NCBI RefSeq assembly: GCF_900102165.1
Contig: NZ_FNBD01000004.1
Coordinates: forward strand, 124,001-188,000
Length of the DNA: 64,000 bases
Direction: 5' to 3'
Source of the DNA: Cellulophaga baltica
Lineage (GTDB): Bacteria > Bacteroidota > Bacteroidia > Flavobacteriales > Flavobacteriaceae
Shown here: positions 8,230-17,732 of the stretch, piece by piece
Layout: the number at the start of each line of letters is the position of its first letter
How positions within the stretch are numbered: the first letter of the stretch is position 1
Translations under genes and position numbers: made by a program
The notes under the pieces: generated by a model
What the model saw: only the letters and a program-made list of their open reading frames with translations
What the model was told of the DNA's origin: nothing
Database searches by the model: none

Positions 8230-9453
8230 TTGAAAATTATACCTAAGAAATTATTAAAGCTGAATTTACTTTTGGCTATTATAGTGTTTTGTTTGCCTTT
8301 TATAATGTATGCTTACTTGTTAATTCCAGAAATTAAGGTAGTTAACTTTTTGTTTTTTTCTTATGAATTACAAAATTTTGAAAATGCTCATTTATTCATT
8401 TTTTTTCTTTTCGGGAAATTTTACATTATTCTCTTTTTATCAATTTGGTTTCTTACTATAATAGATTGGTGGAGGTATTTTATATTTCCTGCAATCGTTT
8501 TAGTTTCTCTTCAGGCTTATGCTACTTTGGAAAGTGTTTTGGGGGTAGATAAAAATCATGTTTCTATTGGGGTGGGTATTGGAGTTCTCTACGTAATAAT
8601 ATTACAATTATTACATCGTACTTTAAAAATTTATAGAGCCAACACTATTCACCTGTTAACTTTTGATATTATCAAATTAATATCAAGCTATTCCAGTGAA
8701 AAAAAGTTAATTATTTTAAAACAAAAGCTTATTGATGATCAGAATTCTAAAAACGCAAGAGAGAATCAAAACAATAGGTTGAATCATAAAATAAAAACAT
8801 TACAGTCATATTTGGCACATAACGGCAAGTTGGTTTATAAGTATTTTGCAAAGAGCTTAGATATTAAGATGGAATATTTAATTGTTTTTTTGTTACTTCT
8901 TGCGCCATTTATTTTAAAGAGTTACATTTTTATCCCAAAAATAGAGGATAGTGTATTAAGGATTGGTTCTTTTCAATATGATACACATTTTAATAGTTTA
9001 TATATTTTTTTTTACTTTTTTAGCATTAAGTTCTTTCATATTTTCATGCTTAGTATATGGTTTTTTACAACTAAAACAATTTTGAAATATGGTATATTTT
9101 TTAATATTATAATAGCAATTTTTCAAATGTTTCAAGTTCTTAATAATAAAACATCTAAACTAGATGAAAATGAACTATGGACTGCGTTACCAATTATGAT
9201 TCCAATTTTATTAACGTTTCTATTATTGCATAGATTGATAAAGTACAAGAATAGAAATGAGGTTTTAAATGAGGAGATAGAGCAAGAGATTCAGCAAGTA
9301 ATTTCAGAACTTAATTCGTTAGACACTCTTGAAAATAAGCTTGTCCAGGAACTGCAACTTTTAAGAGAAAATAAACATGCATTGGTTAAAAAAGATTATT
9401 TGGAACAATTGAAAATTATAAAAGCTAAATTGCAAACTAGTAATTTTAATTAA
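8230..9453 (+). CDS. tandem two-unit membrane protein, copy 1
   Basis: 407 residues from a TTG start. The alternative, an ATG 25 codons in, would cut the first membrane helix, and the next two copies also begin with TTG followed by the same K-I/V. Layout: four membrane helices (about 12-33, 52-76, 82-100, 113-130), a charged cytoplasmic linker (about 135-212), four more helices (about 217-237, 253-277, 285-300, 325-341), then a C-terminal coiled coil (about 350-405). Both halves carry a hydrophobic helix, an aromatic extracytoplasmic strand, (I)WF-x-T and an FQ/LQ helix. The second half has SKLDENEL and PIMIPILL. I recognise no family; transport, sensing or envelope roles are all possible. 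Confidence 0.8.
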   Translation: MKIIPKKLLKLNLLLAIIVFCLPFIMYAYLLIPEIKVVNFLFFSYELQNFENAHLFIFFLFGKFYIILFLSIWFLTIIDWWRYFIFPAIVLVSLQAYATLESVLGVDKNHVSIGVGIGVLYVIILQLLHRTLKIYRANTIHLLTFDIIKLISSYSSEKKLIILKQKLIDDQNSKNARENQNNRLNHKIKTLQSYLAHNGKLVYKYFAKSLDIKMEYLIVFLLLLAPFILKSYIFIPKIEDSVLRIGSFQYDTHFNSLYIFFYFFSIKFFHIFMLSIWFFTTKTILKYGIFFNIIIAIFQMFQVLNNKTSKLDENELWTALPIMIPILLTFLLLHRLIKYKNRNEVLNEEIEQEIQQVISELNSLDTLENKLVQELQLLRENKHALVKKDYLEQLKIIKAKLQTSNFN

Positions 9454-9481
9454 TTTTATTATACATAACTCATTTCTGAAT

Positions 9482-10705
9482 TTGAAAATTATACCTAAGA
9501 AATTATTAAAGCTGAACTTACTTTTGGCTATTATAGTATTTTGCTTGCCTTTTTTACTATATCTATACTTACTGTTTCCAAGAACTACTGCCTTAGATTT
9601 TTGGTTTTTCACCTATGAAATCCAAAATTTTAAAAATGCAGAATACCTAACTTATTTTATTTTTGGGCATTTGTATGTAATTGTATTTGTTAGTATTTGG
9701 TTTCTAACAATATCAAATTGGTGGAGGTGTTTAATACTTCCAACAATCATTTATTTTGTATTTCAATTAAATCAAATTATTGTCCAAGAATTAGAGGTTG
9801 AACAGAACATTAATTTTGTGGGCTGTGGCTTAGGTGTTTGTTATAGTATTTTATTGCACCTTGTATATAGGAGATCTAAAATATTTAAAGTCACGTTTAT
9901 TCAACTATTGTCCTATGATATATTAAAATTATTGAAAACTAATTTCAAACAGAAAAGAATATTTGATATTAAGAGCCGATTGTTCACTGATAAAGCAGCT
10001 AAAACAACTTCCATATACGAGAAAAATAGTCTTATTGAAGAAGTTAGGAAATTAGAAATGCATCTATTATACAATAATAAATTACCATTGTTTAAACATG
10101 GAAATAAATCAAACGGTAAAGCAGGTTATTTTATAGCTGTTCTATTGGTTTTAGCTCCTTGTATGCTATATATCTATAATTTTATTCCTGATGATCTTGA
10201 TGGAATTTTGCGATTAGGAACATTTCATTACAACACAGGGTTTACGCATGTAAAACTCTTTGGGTATTATTTTTATACTAAACTCTTCTATATAGTACTT
10301 TTGGCTACCTGGTTTTACACCACTAACAATATTATGAAGTGGGGTATATTTATAAACCTAATTGTTGTGGTATTTCAAATGTTTACAATTTTAGATAATT
10401 CTAATACTAAATTAGATGAGCATGAGTTATTAACATCATTGCCCATAATGATTCCTGTAATACTGACTTTTATATTGTTAAACCAAATTATAAAATATAA
10501 GAGTAAGAACGATGTTTTAAATGAAGATATAGAAGAAGAGGTTCAAGAGGTACTAACACAACTTACTGTTTTGGGAAATAATGAGCATGGATTAATCAAA
10601 GAATTATTACTTCTCAGAAATGACAAGAATACTCTAGACAAAGAAGATTACTTTAGTCAGTTGAAAGCTTTAGAATCTAAACTTCAAAATAGCCTTGTTA
10701 ATTAA
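9482..10705 (+). CDS. tandem two-unit membrane protein, copy 2
   Basis: 407 residues, TTG start, 28 bases after copy 1. Same two-unit layout: four helices, cytoplasmic linker, four helices, C-terminal coiled coil. Diagnostic second-unit motifs are TWFYTT, MKWGIF, FQMF, TKLDEHELL and PIMIPVIL. The first 24 residues are identical to copy 1 and the DNA there differs at only three silent positions in 72, while the rest is clearly diverged. It probably shares a transcript with copies 1, 3 and 4. Function unknown. Confidence 0.8.
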   Translation: MKIIPKKLLKLNLLLAIIVFCLPFLLYLYLLFPRTTALDFWFFTYEIQNFKNAEYLTYFIFGHLYVIVFVSIWFLTISNWWRCLILPTIIYFVFQLNQIIVQELEVEQNINFVGCGLGVCYSILLHLVYRRSKIFKVTFIQLLSYDILKLLKTNFKQKRIFDIKSRLFTDKAAKTTSIYEKNSLIEEVRKLEMHLLYNNKLPLFKHGNKSNGKAGYFIAVLLVLAPCMLYIYNFIPDDLDGILRLGTFHYNTGFTHVKLFGYYFYTKLFYIVLLATWFYTTNNIMKWGIFINLIVVVFQMFTILDNSNTKLDEHELLTSLPIMIPVILTFILLNQIIKYKSKNDVLNEDIEEEVQEVLTQLTVLGNNEHGLIKELLLLRNDKNTLDKEDYFSQLKALESKLQNSLVN

Positions 10706-10731
10706 ATCAGTTTTTAAACTCTAATTTTATT

Positions 10732-11949
10732 TTGAAAGTTCCTCAAAGAAGACATCTTAAACTGAACCTAATATGGGCGATTCTAGTATTTTGTTTGCCG
10801 TTACTGTTGTATGTTTATTTATTATTTCCAGAAGTAAAAGTATTTAATGTTTGGAATTTTACATGGGAGACAATAGAATACATTAATATATCTAATTTAA
10901 TGTATTATATTTTTGTACCAGTTTATGTATTATGCTATTTAAGTATTTGGTTTTTAGCTATAACAGATAATTGGTGTTATATGATCTTACCAAATATAAT
11001 TTATTTTTGGTATCAAATTGTGGTAGCTGTTTCTAATGAGTTTGCAATAAGTTCTATTATATATGAATTAAGTATTTTACTAGGAATTTTTTACTGTCTA
11101 TTCCTATATTTTTTTAAAGGTAGAATTAAATTGTCTTCATTACAGAACATAAGTCCGCAATCCTTTGATATAATAAAAATTCTTAATCACAGTATTAAGG
11201 AAAAGAGCGTTTTTAGTAATATGAGTGTTTTTAAAAAGCAGGAAAATATTGAAAGGAGTATAGGTATTAAAAATTTACATGAAAGGATAAAGCATTTAGA
11301 AACATTATTAAGCAATACTATTAAAGCCCCTTTTTTTCAAGGGGTAATTATAGTAAATAAAAAGAGCAATTTCATTATAGGGACAATATTGTTAGTTGCT
11401 CCTTTTCTACTCTTTTTGTATAAATGGATTCCTTCTAATTCTAAAACTATTGATTTGTACATATTTTCTTATGAAACAAACTTTCCTAATGCAAAAATTT
11501 TCATGTACTTTTTTATGAATAAATTATATAATTTAATTTTACTCTCAGTTTGGTTTTTCACAACTAAGGGTATTCTTAAATACGGTATTTTTTTCAATAT
11601 TATTATGGTCGTATTTCAAATTACTAAAGGTTTAAATAATACGGAATCTAAAGTCGATGAGAGTGAGTTAATTACTGCGCTTCCTATCATGATACCAATT
11701 TTATTAACCTTTCTGCTGCTACATAGGATCATTAAATATAAAAGTAAGAATGATATTTTAAACGAAGAAATAGAGGAGGAGATTCGGAAGGTCTTAACTG
11801 CTATAAATACTATGGAGGAAGATGAAAATAGCTTAGTAGCAGAATTAATTTCATTACGAGAGAATCAATCAAATCTTTCTAAAGCAGCGTATCAGCAAGA
11901 ACTTTTAAGAATTAAAGCTGCTATTGAACGAAAAATAGCTACAGATTAA
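10732..11949 (+). CDS. tandem two-unit membrane protein, copy 3
   Basis: 405 residues, TTG start, 26 bases after copy 2. Same architecture. Key second-unit motifs are SVWFFTT, LKYGIFFNI, SKVDESEL, and the ALPIMIPILLTFLLLHR helix, which is nearly the same as in copy 1. The N-terminal 15 residues are diverged from copies 1 and 2 but keep LKLNL and FCLPLLLYVYLL. The C-terminal coiled coil (NEEIEEEIRKVL) is well kept. Function unknown; conservation of the coiled coil and the last helix suggests a cytoplasmic partner-binding or oligomerisation role. Confidence 0.8.
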   Translation: MKVPQRRHLKLNLIWAILVFCLPLLLYVYLLFPEVKVFNVWNFTWETIEYINISNLMYYIFVPVYVLCYLSIWFLAITDNWCYMILPNIIYFWYQIVVAVSNEFAISSIIYELSILLGIFYCLFLYFFKGRIKLSSLQNISPQSFDIIKILNHSIKEKSVFSNMSVFKKQENIERSIGIKNLHERIKHLETLLSNTIKAPFFQGVIIVNKKSNFIIGTILLVAPFLLFLYKWIPSNSKTIDLYIFSYETNFPNAKIFMYFFMNKLYNLILLSVWFFTTKGILKYGIFFNIIMVVFQITKGLNNTESKVDESELITALPIMIPILLTFLLLHRIIKYKSKNDILNEEIEEEIRKVLTAINTMEEDENSLVAELISLRENQSNLSKAAYQQELLRIKAAIERKIATD

Positions 11950-12011
11950 CTTTTAAACATACCAGTAGCCTTAATTCTACGTACATATAATAAAGTATAG
12001 AATCCTTACGT

Positions 12012-13220
12012 ATGAATTTATATTTTAAAAAGAAGGTAGCTTTCCAAATTATTGTTACTTTTTTTATTTTATTGCTTTGCATTTTCATGTATGCTTATCT
12101 TTTTTTTAAAGATATGGCCGTATGGAAAACACCTTTTTTTGAAATTACGCCTGTTTTTTTTGATACTATAGTATACAGTATTTGGCATTATTTTTCCAAA
12201 ATTCATCTAGCCCTATTAGCTTCTTTTATTTTTTTGACAACGATTGATAAGTGGAAATACGCCTTGATAGTATTTATTTTTATTGGTTATTATCAAGTTT
12301 ATGGTGCGTTTAATGTAGTTGGTTACGGTGTAATTCTGTCGGAAATATTACCTTTTGTAGTATTTCCTCTACATTTGATATTGCTTTTCTATATTGATAA
12401 AAAAATGAAGAAGTACAGAATAGCAGCTGCAAACATTACACAGATTAATATCTTAAAAGAATTACTTAGTTTACAGGATTACAAAGCTAAAAATGAGACT
12501 ATTGAAAGCAAGATTAACAAGGAAGATATAACCTTTAAAACTATTTTTTCTTTAGACCGACGGTTAAAAGAATTGCAGACTTTGTCTCATGACATTACAA
12601 CTAGGTATACCATATATATGGCTACTGCAAATACGAAAAATGTATTTCTCTTTTTTTTAGTTTTATTGCTGCCGCTACTTACGTTCTCTTATAAATGGGT
12701 TCCTGTTACCTTAAATGAAGTTTCTTTAATTAATTTAAAATTAAAAATTCCAGAGGGTGATTTTCAGACCTATGTTTGGCTAATAAGTTTTAAGCTTACC
12801 ATATTTGTATTGCTTTTTATATGGTTTATAACCTCCAAACAACTTTGGAGATATGCTGTATTAATTCATTTAAGTGTAGTGGCTATTCAGCTTTATCAAG
12901 TGATTATAGGTAGTGAAACCATATTTGACGAAGTCGAAATTTTTAAGGCGATACCGGTGATATTTCCTTTGCTTGTATTGATCTTCTTTTTGGTAAAGTG
13001 GATCAATTACAAAACTAGGGCAGAGTATCTTAATGAAGTGGTGAATGAAAAAATGAATGCAATTTTGGAGCTCATTGAAAAAAGTCAGTTGGGGGGAACT
13101 AAATTAATCCTCCAATTTCAGGATTTAAAATCCGAAAAGGAATCAATGAAAGAGGAGGATTATTTTGAACGATTAAATGAGCTTAAGAAAGCCATTGAAA
13201 GTCAAGGCGTAATTTTATAG
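12012..13220 (+). CDS. tandem two-unit membrane protein, copy 4 (most diverged)
   Basis: 402 residues, ATG start, 62 bases after copy 3. It keeps the double four-helix layout and the coiled-coil tail (LNEVVNEKMNAILELIEKS) but has lost exact forms of the motifs: FIWFITSK and WRYAVL remain, SKxDExEL has become ETIFDEVEIF, and PIMIP has become PVIFP. It converges on the HTH gene with seven bases between stop codons. It is the oldest or most relaxed copy of the array. Function unknown. Confidence 0.78.
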   Translation: MNLYFKKKVAFQIIVTFFILLLCIFMYAYLFFKDMAVWKTPFFEITPVFFDTIVYSIWHYFSKIHLALLASFIFLTTIDKWKYALIVFIFIGYYQVYGAFNVVGYGVILSEILPFVVFPLHLILLFYIDKKMKKYRIAAANITQINILKELLSLQDYKAKNETIESKINKEDITFKTIFSLDRRLKELQTLSHDITTRYTIYMATANTKNVFLFFLVLLLPLLTFSYKWVPVTLNEVSLINLKLKIPEGDFQTYVWLISFKLTIFVLLFIWFITSKQLWRYAVLIHLSVVAIQLYQVIIGSETIFDEVEIFKAIPVIFPLLVLIFFLVKWINYKTRAEYLNEVVNEKMNAILELIEKSQLGGTKLILQFQDLKSEKESMKEEDYFERLNELKKAIESQGVIL

Positions 13221-13227
13221 ATGACAT

Positions 13228-13605
13228 TTAATTCTTGTCTTCCATAGCATTAATTTCGTCAGTTACATCTTTTAAAAGACTACGTAACTCTCTCTCTTGA
13301 CGCTCTCTAATCTTGCGCTCAATAATTTGCTCAATTTCCGACTGTTTTTCCTTCGGTAATTGGTTAAAATTTAAAGAATTTGCATCAGATTTTAACATCT
13401 CTCCTTCGCCGGTTATTAACCAAACTAAGTTTAAATTAGGGTAAGTAGCGACTATATTCTCTATAACGTCACTTCCTATTGAGGCATTGTTCTTTAGCAT
13501 TCTTAACGTGTAACCATTACTTGCACCTATGGAAAGGTCAAATTGTCGGGCACTCATACCTGCATGTTTGATGAACTGCATCAATCGATCTACTGTTTTG
13601 AACAT
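13228..13605 (-). CDS. XRE-like helix-turn-helix protein
   Basis: 125 residues. The N-terminal half (about residues 4-70) has a lambda-repressor-like HTH pattern (MQFIKHAGMSARQFDLSIGAS followed by NLNLVWLITGEGEML), a form common in Bacteroidota. The C-terminal half is highly charged (EIEQIIERKIRERQERELRSLL), suggesting a coiled-coil dimerisation helix. It faces the tandem membrane genes. Short inverted repeats lie in the 189-base gap on its upstream side, so self-regulation is possible. Target genes are unknown. Confidence 0.82.
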   Translation of the reverse strand: MFKTVDRLMQFIKHAGMSARQFDLSIGASNGYTLRMLKNNASIGSDVIENIVATYPNLNLVWLITGEGEMLKSDANSLNFNQLPKEKQSEIEQIIERKIRERQERELRSLLKDVTDEINAMEDKN

Positions 13606-13794
13606 AACTATTGTTTTTAGTTGAAACTATAGTAAATATAGGTATTATTCGTTAAACTGTGATGCATTATTCCCCATTTATTAGATGAAATGCACTCTTT
13701 TCGTGTGTTTTACACAAATCGGTAGGAAATAAGCTGTGAAATTATGTAGAATAGGTTCTATTCTAGTGTTTTAAATTCATTAAATCAACAAAAT

Positions 13795-15339
13795 TTACCT
13801 CGGTTCTAGGACTATAAATGGGATGATCATCTCTTCTAATGAAACACCTCCATGTTGGTATGTATTTCTATAATAACTTACATAATGATTGTAGTTATTT
13901 GGATATGCAAAAAAGGAATCGTTTTTTGCGAAAATAAATGAGCTACTCATATTAATGGTAGGCAAAAATATATCACTAGGTTTTGTGGCTTCATACACTT
14001 CTTTTTTCTCGTAAGACAAACTACGCCCAGTTTTGTATCTTAAATTTAAACTCGTGTCTTTGTCGCCAACTACCTTTGAGGGCTGCTTCACATTTATTGT
14101 TCCGTGGTCTGTAGTGATAATCAGCTTTTGACCCATAGTTTGTGCTTGTTGAATGATTTCTAGTAGCGGAGAGTTTTTAAACCAGCTCTGCGTTAATGAT
14201 CTGTAAGCCTTATCATTAGAGGCAAGTTCCTTAATAACTTCCATCTCTGTTTTAGAATGAGAAAGCATATCAACAAAATTATAAACGATGACTGTAAGGT
14301 CATTCTTCTTTTGTGATTTGTAGTTTTGAGACAATTGTTTCCCTTGTCTTAAACTACTTATTTTATGATACTCCCAAGTTAAGTCTAAGCCCAATCGCTT
14401 TAATTGAGCTCCTAAAAATTCGGCCTCAAACATATTTTTACCTCCATTATCAGTATCATTTTTCCACCAATCCGGATATTTCTTCTCCATATCTAAAGGT
14501 GTTAGACCAGAGAATATGGCATTTCTGGCATATTGTGTTGCCGTTGGTAGGATACTGAAATAGCTCGTTTCCTTTTTCTTTTTAAAAAAGGGTGTGACGG
14601 TGTCCTCAAAAGCTAACCACTGATCGTAACGCAAGTTATCTACAACAACTAATAATGTAGGTTGTTCTTTCAATTCTGGTTTTACTAATTCTCTAAACAC
14701 TGTATGTGATAAAACGGGACCGTCTTCAACATTAAACCAGTCTTCGTAATTTTTGTCAATAAATTTTCCAAAATGGTTATTGGCTTCAGATTTCTGAGAT
14801 TCTAGTATTTCAAACATGCTAGAATCTTCAATCTCTTCTAAGCGAAGCTCCCAAGTAATCAGTTTTTTATATAAATCGGTCCATTCACTATGGGAATTTA
14901 CCATAGAGAGATCCATTGCAATTTTCCTGAATTCTTGCTGGTAATTTGCTGTAGTTTTTTCTGATACTAATCTGGAGTTGTCTAAGCTTTTCTTAAGTGA
15001 TAGTAATATTTGATTAGGATTAACAGGTTTAATAAGGTAATCGGCTATTTTAGAACCAATAGCCTCATCCATAATATATTCCTCTTCACTCTTCGTAATC
15101 ATTACAACGGGCAGGGTAGCGTCTATATCTTTAAGCTCTGTTAAGGTCTCTAGGCCAGAGATTCCTGGCATGTTTTCATCCAAGAAAACAATATCAAAAC
15201 GAGTTTTGGCTACTTCTTCAAGAGCTTCTTGTCCGCTTTTACAGGTGATTACTATATAATTTTTACTTTCTAAGAATAGGATGTGAGATTTTAATAAATC
15301 TATTTCATCATCTACCCAAAGTATCGTTATTTTATTCAT
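13795..15339 (-). CDS. porX: REC-PglZ response regulator/phosphodiesterase, PorX type
   Basis: 514 residues, matching PorX length. The N-terminal receiver domain (1-120) has acidic pocket D10-D11, phospho-acceptor D54, T82 and K104. A helical linker (about 125-215) leads to the PglZ/alkaline phosphatase-like domain with metal and nucleophile candidates D234, T266/T268, D357, H361, D411-H412 and H496. In Porphyromonas gingivalis PorX takes part with PorY and SigP in control of the type IX secretion system, and its PglZ domain is a zinc-dependent phosphodiesterase. It is read divergently from the HD-domain gene. The identification rests on the rare domain pairing. Confidence 0.92.
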   Translation of the reverse strand: MNKITILWVDDEIDLLKSHILFLESKNYIVITCKSGQEALEEVAKTRFDIVFLDENMPGISGLETLTELKDIDATLPVVMITKSEEEYIMDEAIGSKIADYLIKPVNPNQILLSLKKSLDNSRLVSEKTTANYQQEFRKIAMDLSMVNSHSEWTDLYKKLITWELRLEEIEDSSMFEILESQKSEANNHFGKFIDKNYEDWFNVEDGPVLSHTVFRELVKPELKEQPTLLVVVDNLRYDQWLAFEDTVTPFFKKKKETSYFSILPTATQYARNAIFSGLTPLDMEKKYPDWWKNDTDNGGKNMFEAEFLGAQLKRLGLDLTWEYHKISSLRQGKQLSQNYKSQKKNDLTVIVYNFVDMLSHSKTEMEVIKELASNDKAYRSLTQSWFKNSPLLEIIQQAQTMGQKLIITTDHGTINVKQPSKVVGDKDTSLNLRYKTGRSLSYEKKEVYEATKPSDIFLPTINMSSSFIFAKNDSFFAYPNNYNHYVSYYRNTYQHGGVSLEEMIIPFIVLEPR

Positions 15340-15421
15340 GTATTTTGTATAAATCTATTCAAAGCCTTTTAGACCGTCTAATATTCTGGCTTTTTAATGG
15401 TATACTTAAAGATCATTTGTA

Positions 15422-15429
15422 TAACTTTG
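15422..15429 (+). promoter_or_regulatory. candidate -7 promoter box for the HD-domain gene
   Basis: TAACTTTG fits TAnnTTTG exactly and lies 21 bases before the preferred TTG start at 15451. I find no good -33 TTG at the right distance, so support is partial. If real, the in-frame ATG at 15397 would lie upstream of the transcript. Confidence 0.35.
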
Positions 15430-15450
15430 AAGCTAACAAATCATTTTAAT

Positions 15451-16680
15451 TTGATAAAGTTAAAGAAACTTGAAATTTTTAATGATCCTATTTACGGATT
15501 TATTAACATTCCTACGCCTTTAGTTTTTAGTTTGATTGCTGAACCTAGCTTTCAACGCTTACGTAGAATATCTCAAATGGGCATGTCTTATTTGGTATAT
15601 CCGGGGGCACACCATACGCGTTTTCATCATGCTTTAGGGTGTATGCATCTTATGCAACAAGCAGTACAGATTCTTCGAATAAAAGACATTGATATTTCTG
15701 AAAAAGAAGAGGATGGCTTGCTTTGTGCTATTTTATTGCATGATATTGGTCACGGTCCTTTTTCGCATGCTATGGAACATAGTATTGTTGAAGGGGTGAG
15801 TCATGAATATATTTCGCTACAATTCATGGAATCTTTGAATGAAAAATTTAAAGGTAAACTAGAGACAGCTATTGCTATTTTTAAAGGAGAGCATCCTAAG
15901 AAATTTTTAAATCAATTGGTTTCTAGTCAATTAGATATAGATCGTTTAGATTATTTAAAGCGAGATAGCTTTTACACGGGTGTTGCGGAAGGTAACATTA
16001 ATTCAGAACGTTTAATTACCATGTTGAATGTAGTAGATAACGAGCTTGTAGTAGAACGAAAAGGGATTTATTCTGTGGAGAAGTTTCTCATGGCCCGGAG
16101 GTTTATGTATTGGCAGGTATATTTACATAAAACAGGTTTAGTGGCAGAACAGCTACTTATAAGTATTTTGAAAAGAGCAAAAGAGCTGTTGGCAAGAGGG
16201 GAGAAGTTAGCATGTAGCGATGCGCTTATGTTTTTTATGACGAATAAAATAGGTAAAGATGATTTCACCGCATCAAATTTAAATCGTTTTGCTTCGCTAG
16301 ATGATGTAGATATTTTATCTGCAATTAAACAATGGCAGAATTCGTCAGATTTTACGCTCTCTAAACTTTCTGAAATGATTTTAAATAGGGAATTATTGCA
16401 GATTAAGATAAAAAATAAGCCCATCAGCCTTAAAAAACTGGCGAAACAACGTGCTATTTTTATGAAAGAATACCAGCTGAATGAGCAAGATGTAAATTAT
16501 TTTGTATATTCTGGAATCGTTCAAAATCAGACCTATGATTCTAAAAAACAAAATATTAAAATATTAAATGATAATGGAAAAGTTACTGATGTTGTAAAGG
16601 CTTCTGATCAATTAAATTTGAAAACAGTTTCTAAAATTACCACCAAGTATTATATCTGTTATCCTAAACTTACTGTTTAA
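15451..16680 (+). CDS. HD-domain phosphohydrolase (dGTPase-like)
   Basis: 409 residues from the TTG start. Signatures of the HD superfamily: HTRFHHALG with a metal-ligand His, [15 protein letters not shown] with the HD pair, and [16 protein letters not shown] with the last Asp ligand. The family hydrolyses nucleotides, often dGTP; the substrate here is unknown. An in-frame ATG at 15397 would add 18 residues (MVYLKIICITLKL...) not expected of the family, and a -7 box lies between the two, so I prefer 15451. Relatives are commonly found beside lpxD, as here. Confidence 0.88.
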   Translation: MIKLKKLEIFNDPIYGFINIPTPLVFSLIAEPSFQRLRRISQMGMSYLVYPGAHHTRFHHALGCMHLMQQAVQILRIKDIDISEKEEDGLLCAILLHDIGHGPFSHAMEHSIVEGVSHEYISLQFMESLNEKFKGKLETAIAIFKGEHPKKFLNQLVSSQLDIDRLDYLKRDSFYTGVAEGNINSERLITMLNVVDNELVVERKGIYSVEKFLMARRFMYWQVYLHKTGLVAEQLLISILKRAKELLARGEKLACSDALMFFMTNKIGKDDFTASNLNRFASLDDVDILSAIKQWQNSSDFTLSKLSEMILNRELLQIKIKNKPISLKKLAKQRAIFMKEYQLNEQDVNYFVYSGIVQNQTYDSKKQNIKILNDNGKVTDVVKASDQLNLKTVSKITTKYYICYPKLTV

Positions 16681-16690
16681 CTATTTTTGT

Positions 16691-16698
16691 TACTTTTG
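16691..16698 (+). promoter_or_regulatory. -7-like box just before lpxD
   Basis: TACTTTTG matches the Bacteroidota -7 consensus but ends only five bases before the lpxD ATG at 16704. If active, the transcript would be nearly leaderless. No convincing -33 element is visible at the expected distance. Confidence 0.3.
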
Positions 16699-16703
16699 CC
16701 TTT

Positions 16704-17732
16704 ATGAAATTTACAGCTAGTCAAATTGCGGGTATTTTGGAAGGAGAACTGGAAGGTAATCCAGATATCGCGGTTGATAAATTGGCTAAAATAGAGGAAG
16801 GAGAGCAAGGATCTCTTACTTTTTTAGCAAATCCGAAATACACACAACATATATATACTACCAAATCTTCTATAACTATAGTGAATAAAGATTTTGTAGC
16901 GGAACATGATTTATCAACTACACTCATTAAAGTAGATGATGCCTATGAGTCATTTTCGAAATTATTAGAATATTACAATCAAGTAAAAAATAATAAAACG
17001 GGTATTGAGAGCCCGTCATTTATTGCTGCATCTACTACCTACGGAGAAGATTGCTATATAGGTGCTTTTGCTTATATTGGCGAAAATGTAGTACTAGGCG
17101 ATAAGGTGAAAATATATCCCAATGTTTATGTTGGAGACAATGTGCGCTTAGGAGATAATGTTATTGTTTTCGCAGGGGCTAAAATTTACTCAGAATCTGT
17201 AATTGGTAATAATTGCGTGATTCATAGTGGAGCTATTGTGGGTTCAGACGGATTTGGGTTTACGCCAAATGCGGAGGGCGAATATAAAAAAGTGCCGCAA
17301 ACAGGTAATGTTATTATTGAAGATAATGTTGATATAGGTGCCGGGACTACCATAGATAGAGCTACCTTAGGGTCTACCATAATTAGAAAAGGCGTAAAAT
17401 TAGATAACCAAATACAAATTGCTCATAATGTAGAAATTGGAGAGCATACTGTAATTGCTGCACAAACTGGGGTTGCTGGTTCTACGAAGATAGGTAAACA
17501 CTGTATGATTGGTGGTCAAGTAGGTATTGTAGGTCATATCACCATAGGAGATAATGTGCGTATACAAGCGCAATCTGGTATTGGAAGAAATATAAAAACT
17601 GGAGAAGTGATACAAGGTTCTCCTGCTTTAACATATGGCGATTATAACAAGTCTTATGTACATTTTAAAAATTTACCGAAGATTATTAATAGGATTAACG
17701 AAATAGAAAAAAAGATTGGCCGTGAGCAATAA
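16704..17732 (+). CDS. lpxD: UDP-3-O-(3-hydroxyacyl)glucosamine N-acyltransferase
   Basis: 342 residues, full LpxD length. It adds the N-linked hydroxyacyl chain in lipid A synthesis. The N-terminal uridine-binding domain (about 1-100) is followed by a left-handed beta-helix of hexapeptide repeats (about 105-320). The likely catalytic His is H241 in QIAHNVEIG. It opens the lipid A block: its end overlaps the lpxC-fabZ start, so the two are translationally coupled. A second, shorter lpxD-like gene lies at 20584. Confidence 0.96.
   Translation: MKFTASQIAGILEGELEGNPDIAVDKLAKIEEGEQGSLTFLANPKYTQHIYTTKSSITIVNKDFVAEHDLSTTLIKVDDAYESFSKLLEYYNQVKNNKTGIESPSFIAASTTYGEDCYIGAFAYIGENVVLGDKVKIYPNVYVGDNVRLGDNVIVFAGAKIYSESVIGNNCVIHSGAIVGSDGFGFTPNAEGEYKKVPQTGNVIIEDNVDIGAGTTIDRATLGSTIIRKGVKLDNQIQIAHNVEIGEHTVIAAQTGVAGSTKIGKHCMIGGQVGIVGHITIGDNVRIQAQSGIGRNIKTGEVIQGSPALTYGDYNKSYVHFKNLPKIINRINEIEKKIGREQ

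Noticed and set aside
8211-8246. Short ATG frame (MAKKFPIENYT) upstream of tandem copy 1 as a leader peptide
   Set aside because: It overlaps the start of copy 1 in another frame, has no run of a single amino acid and no terminator follows.
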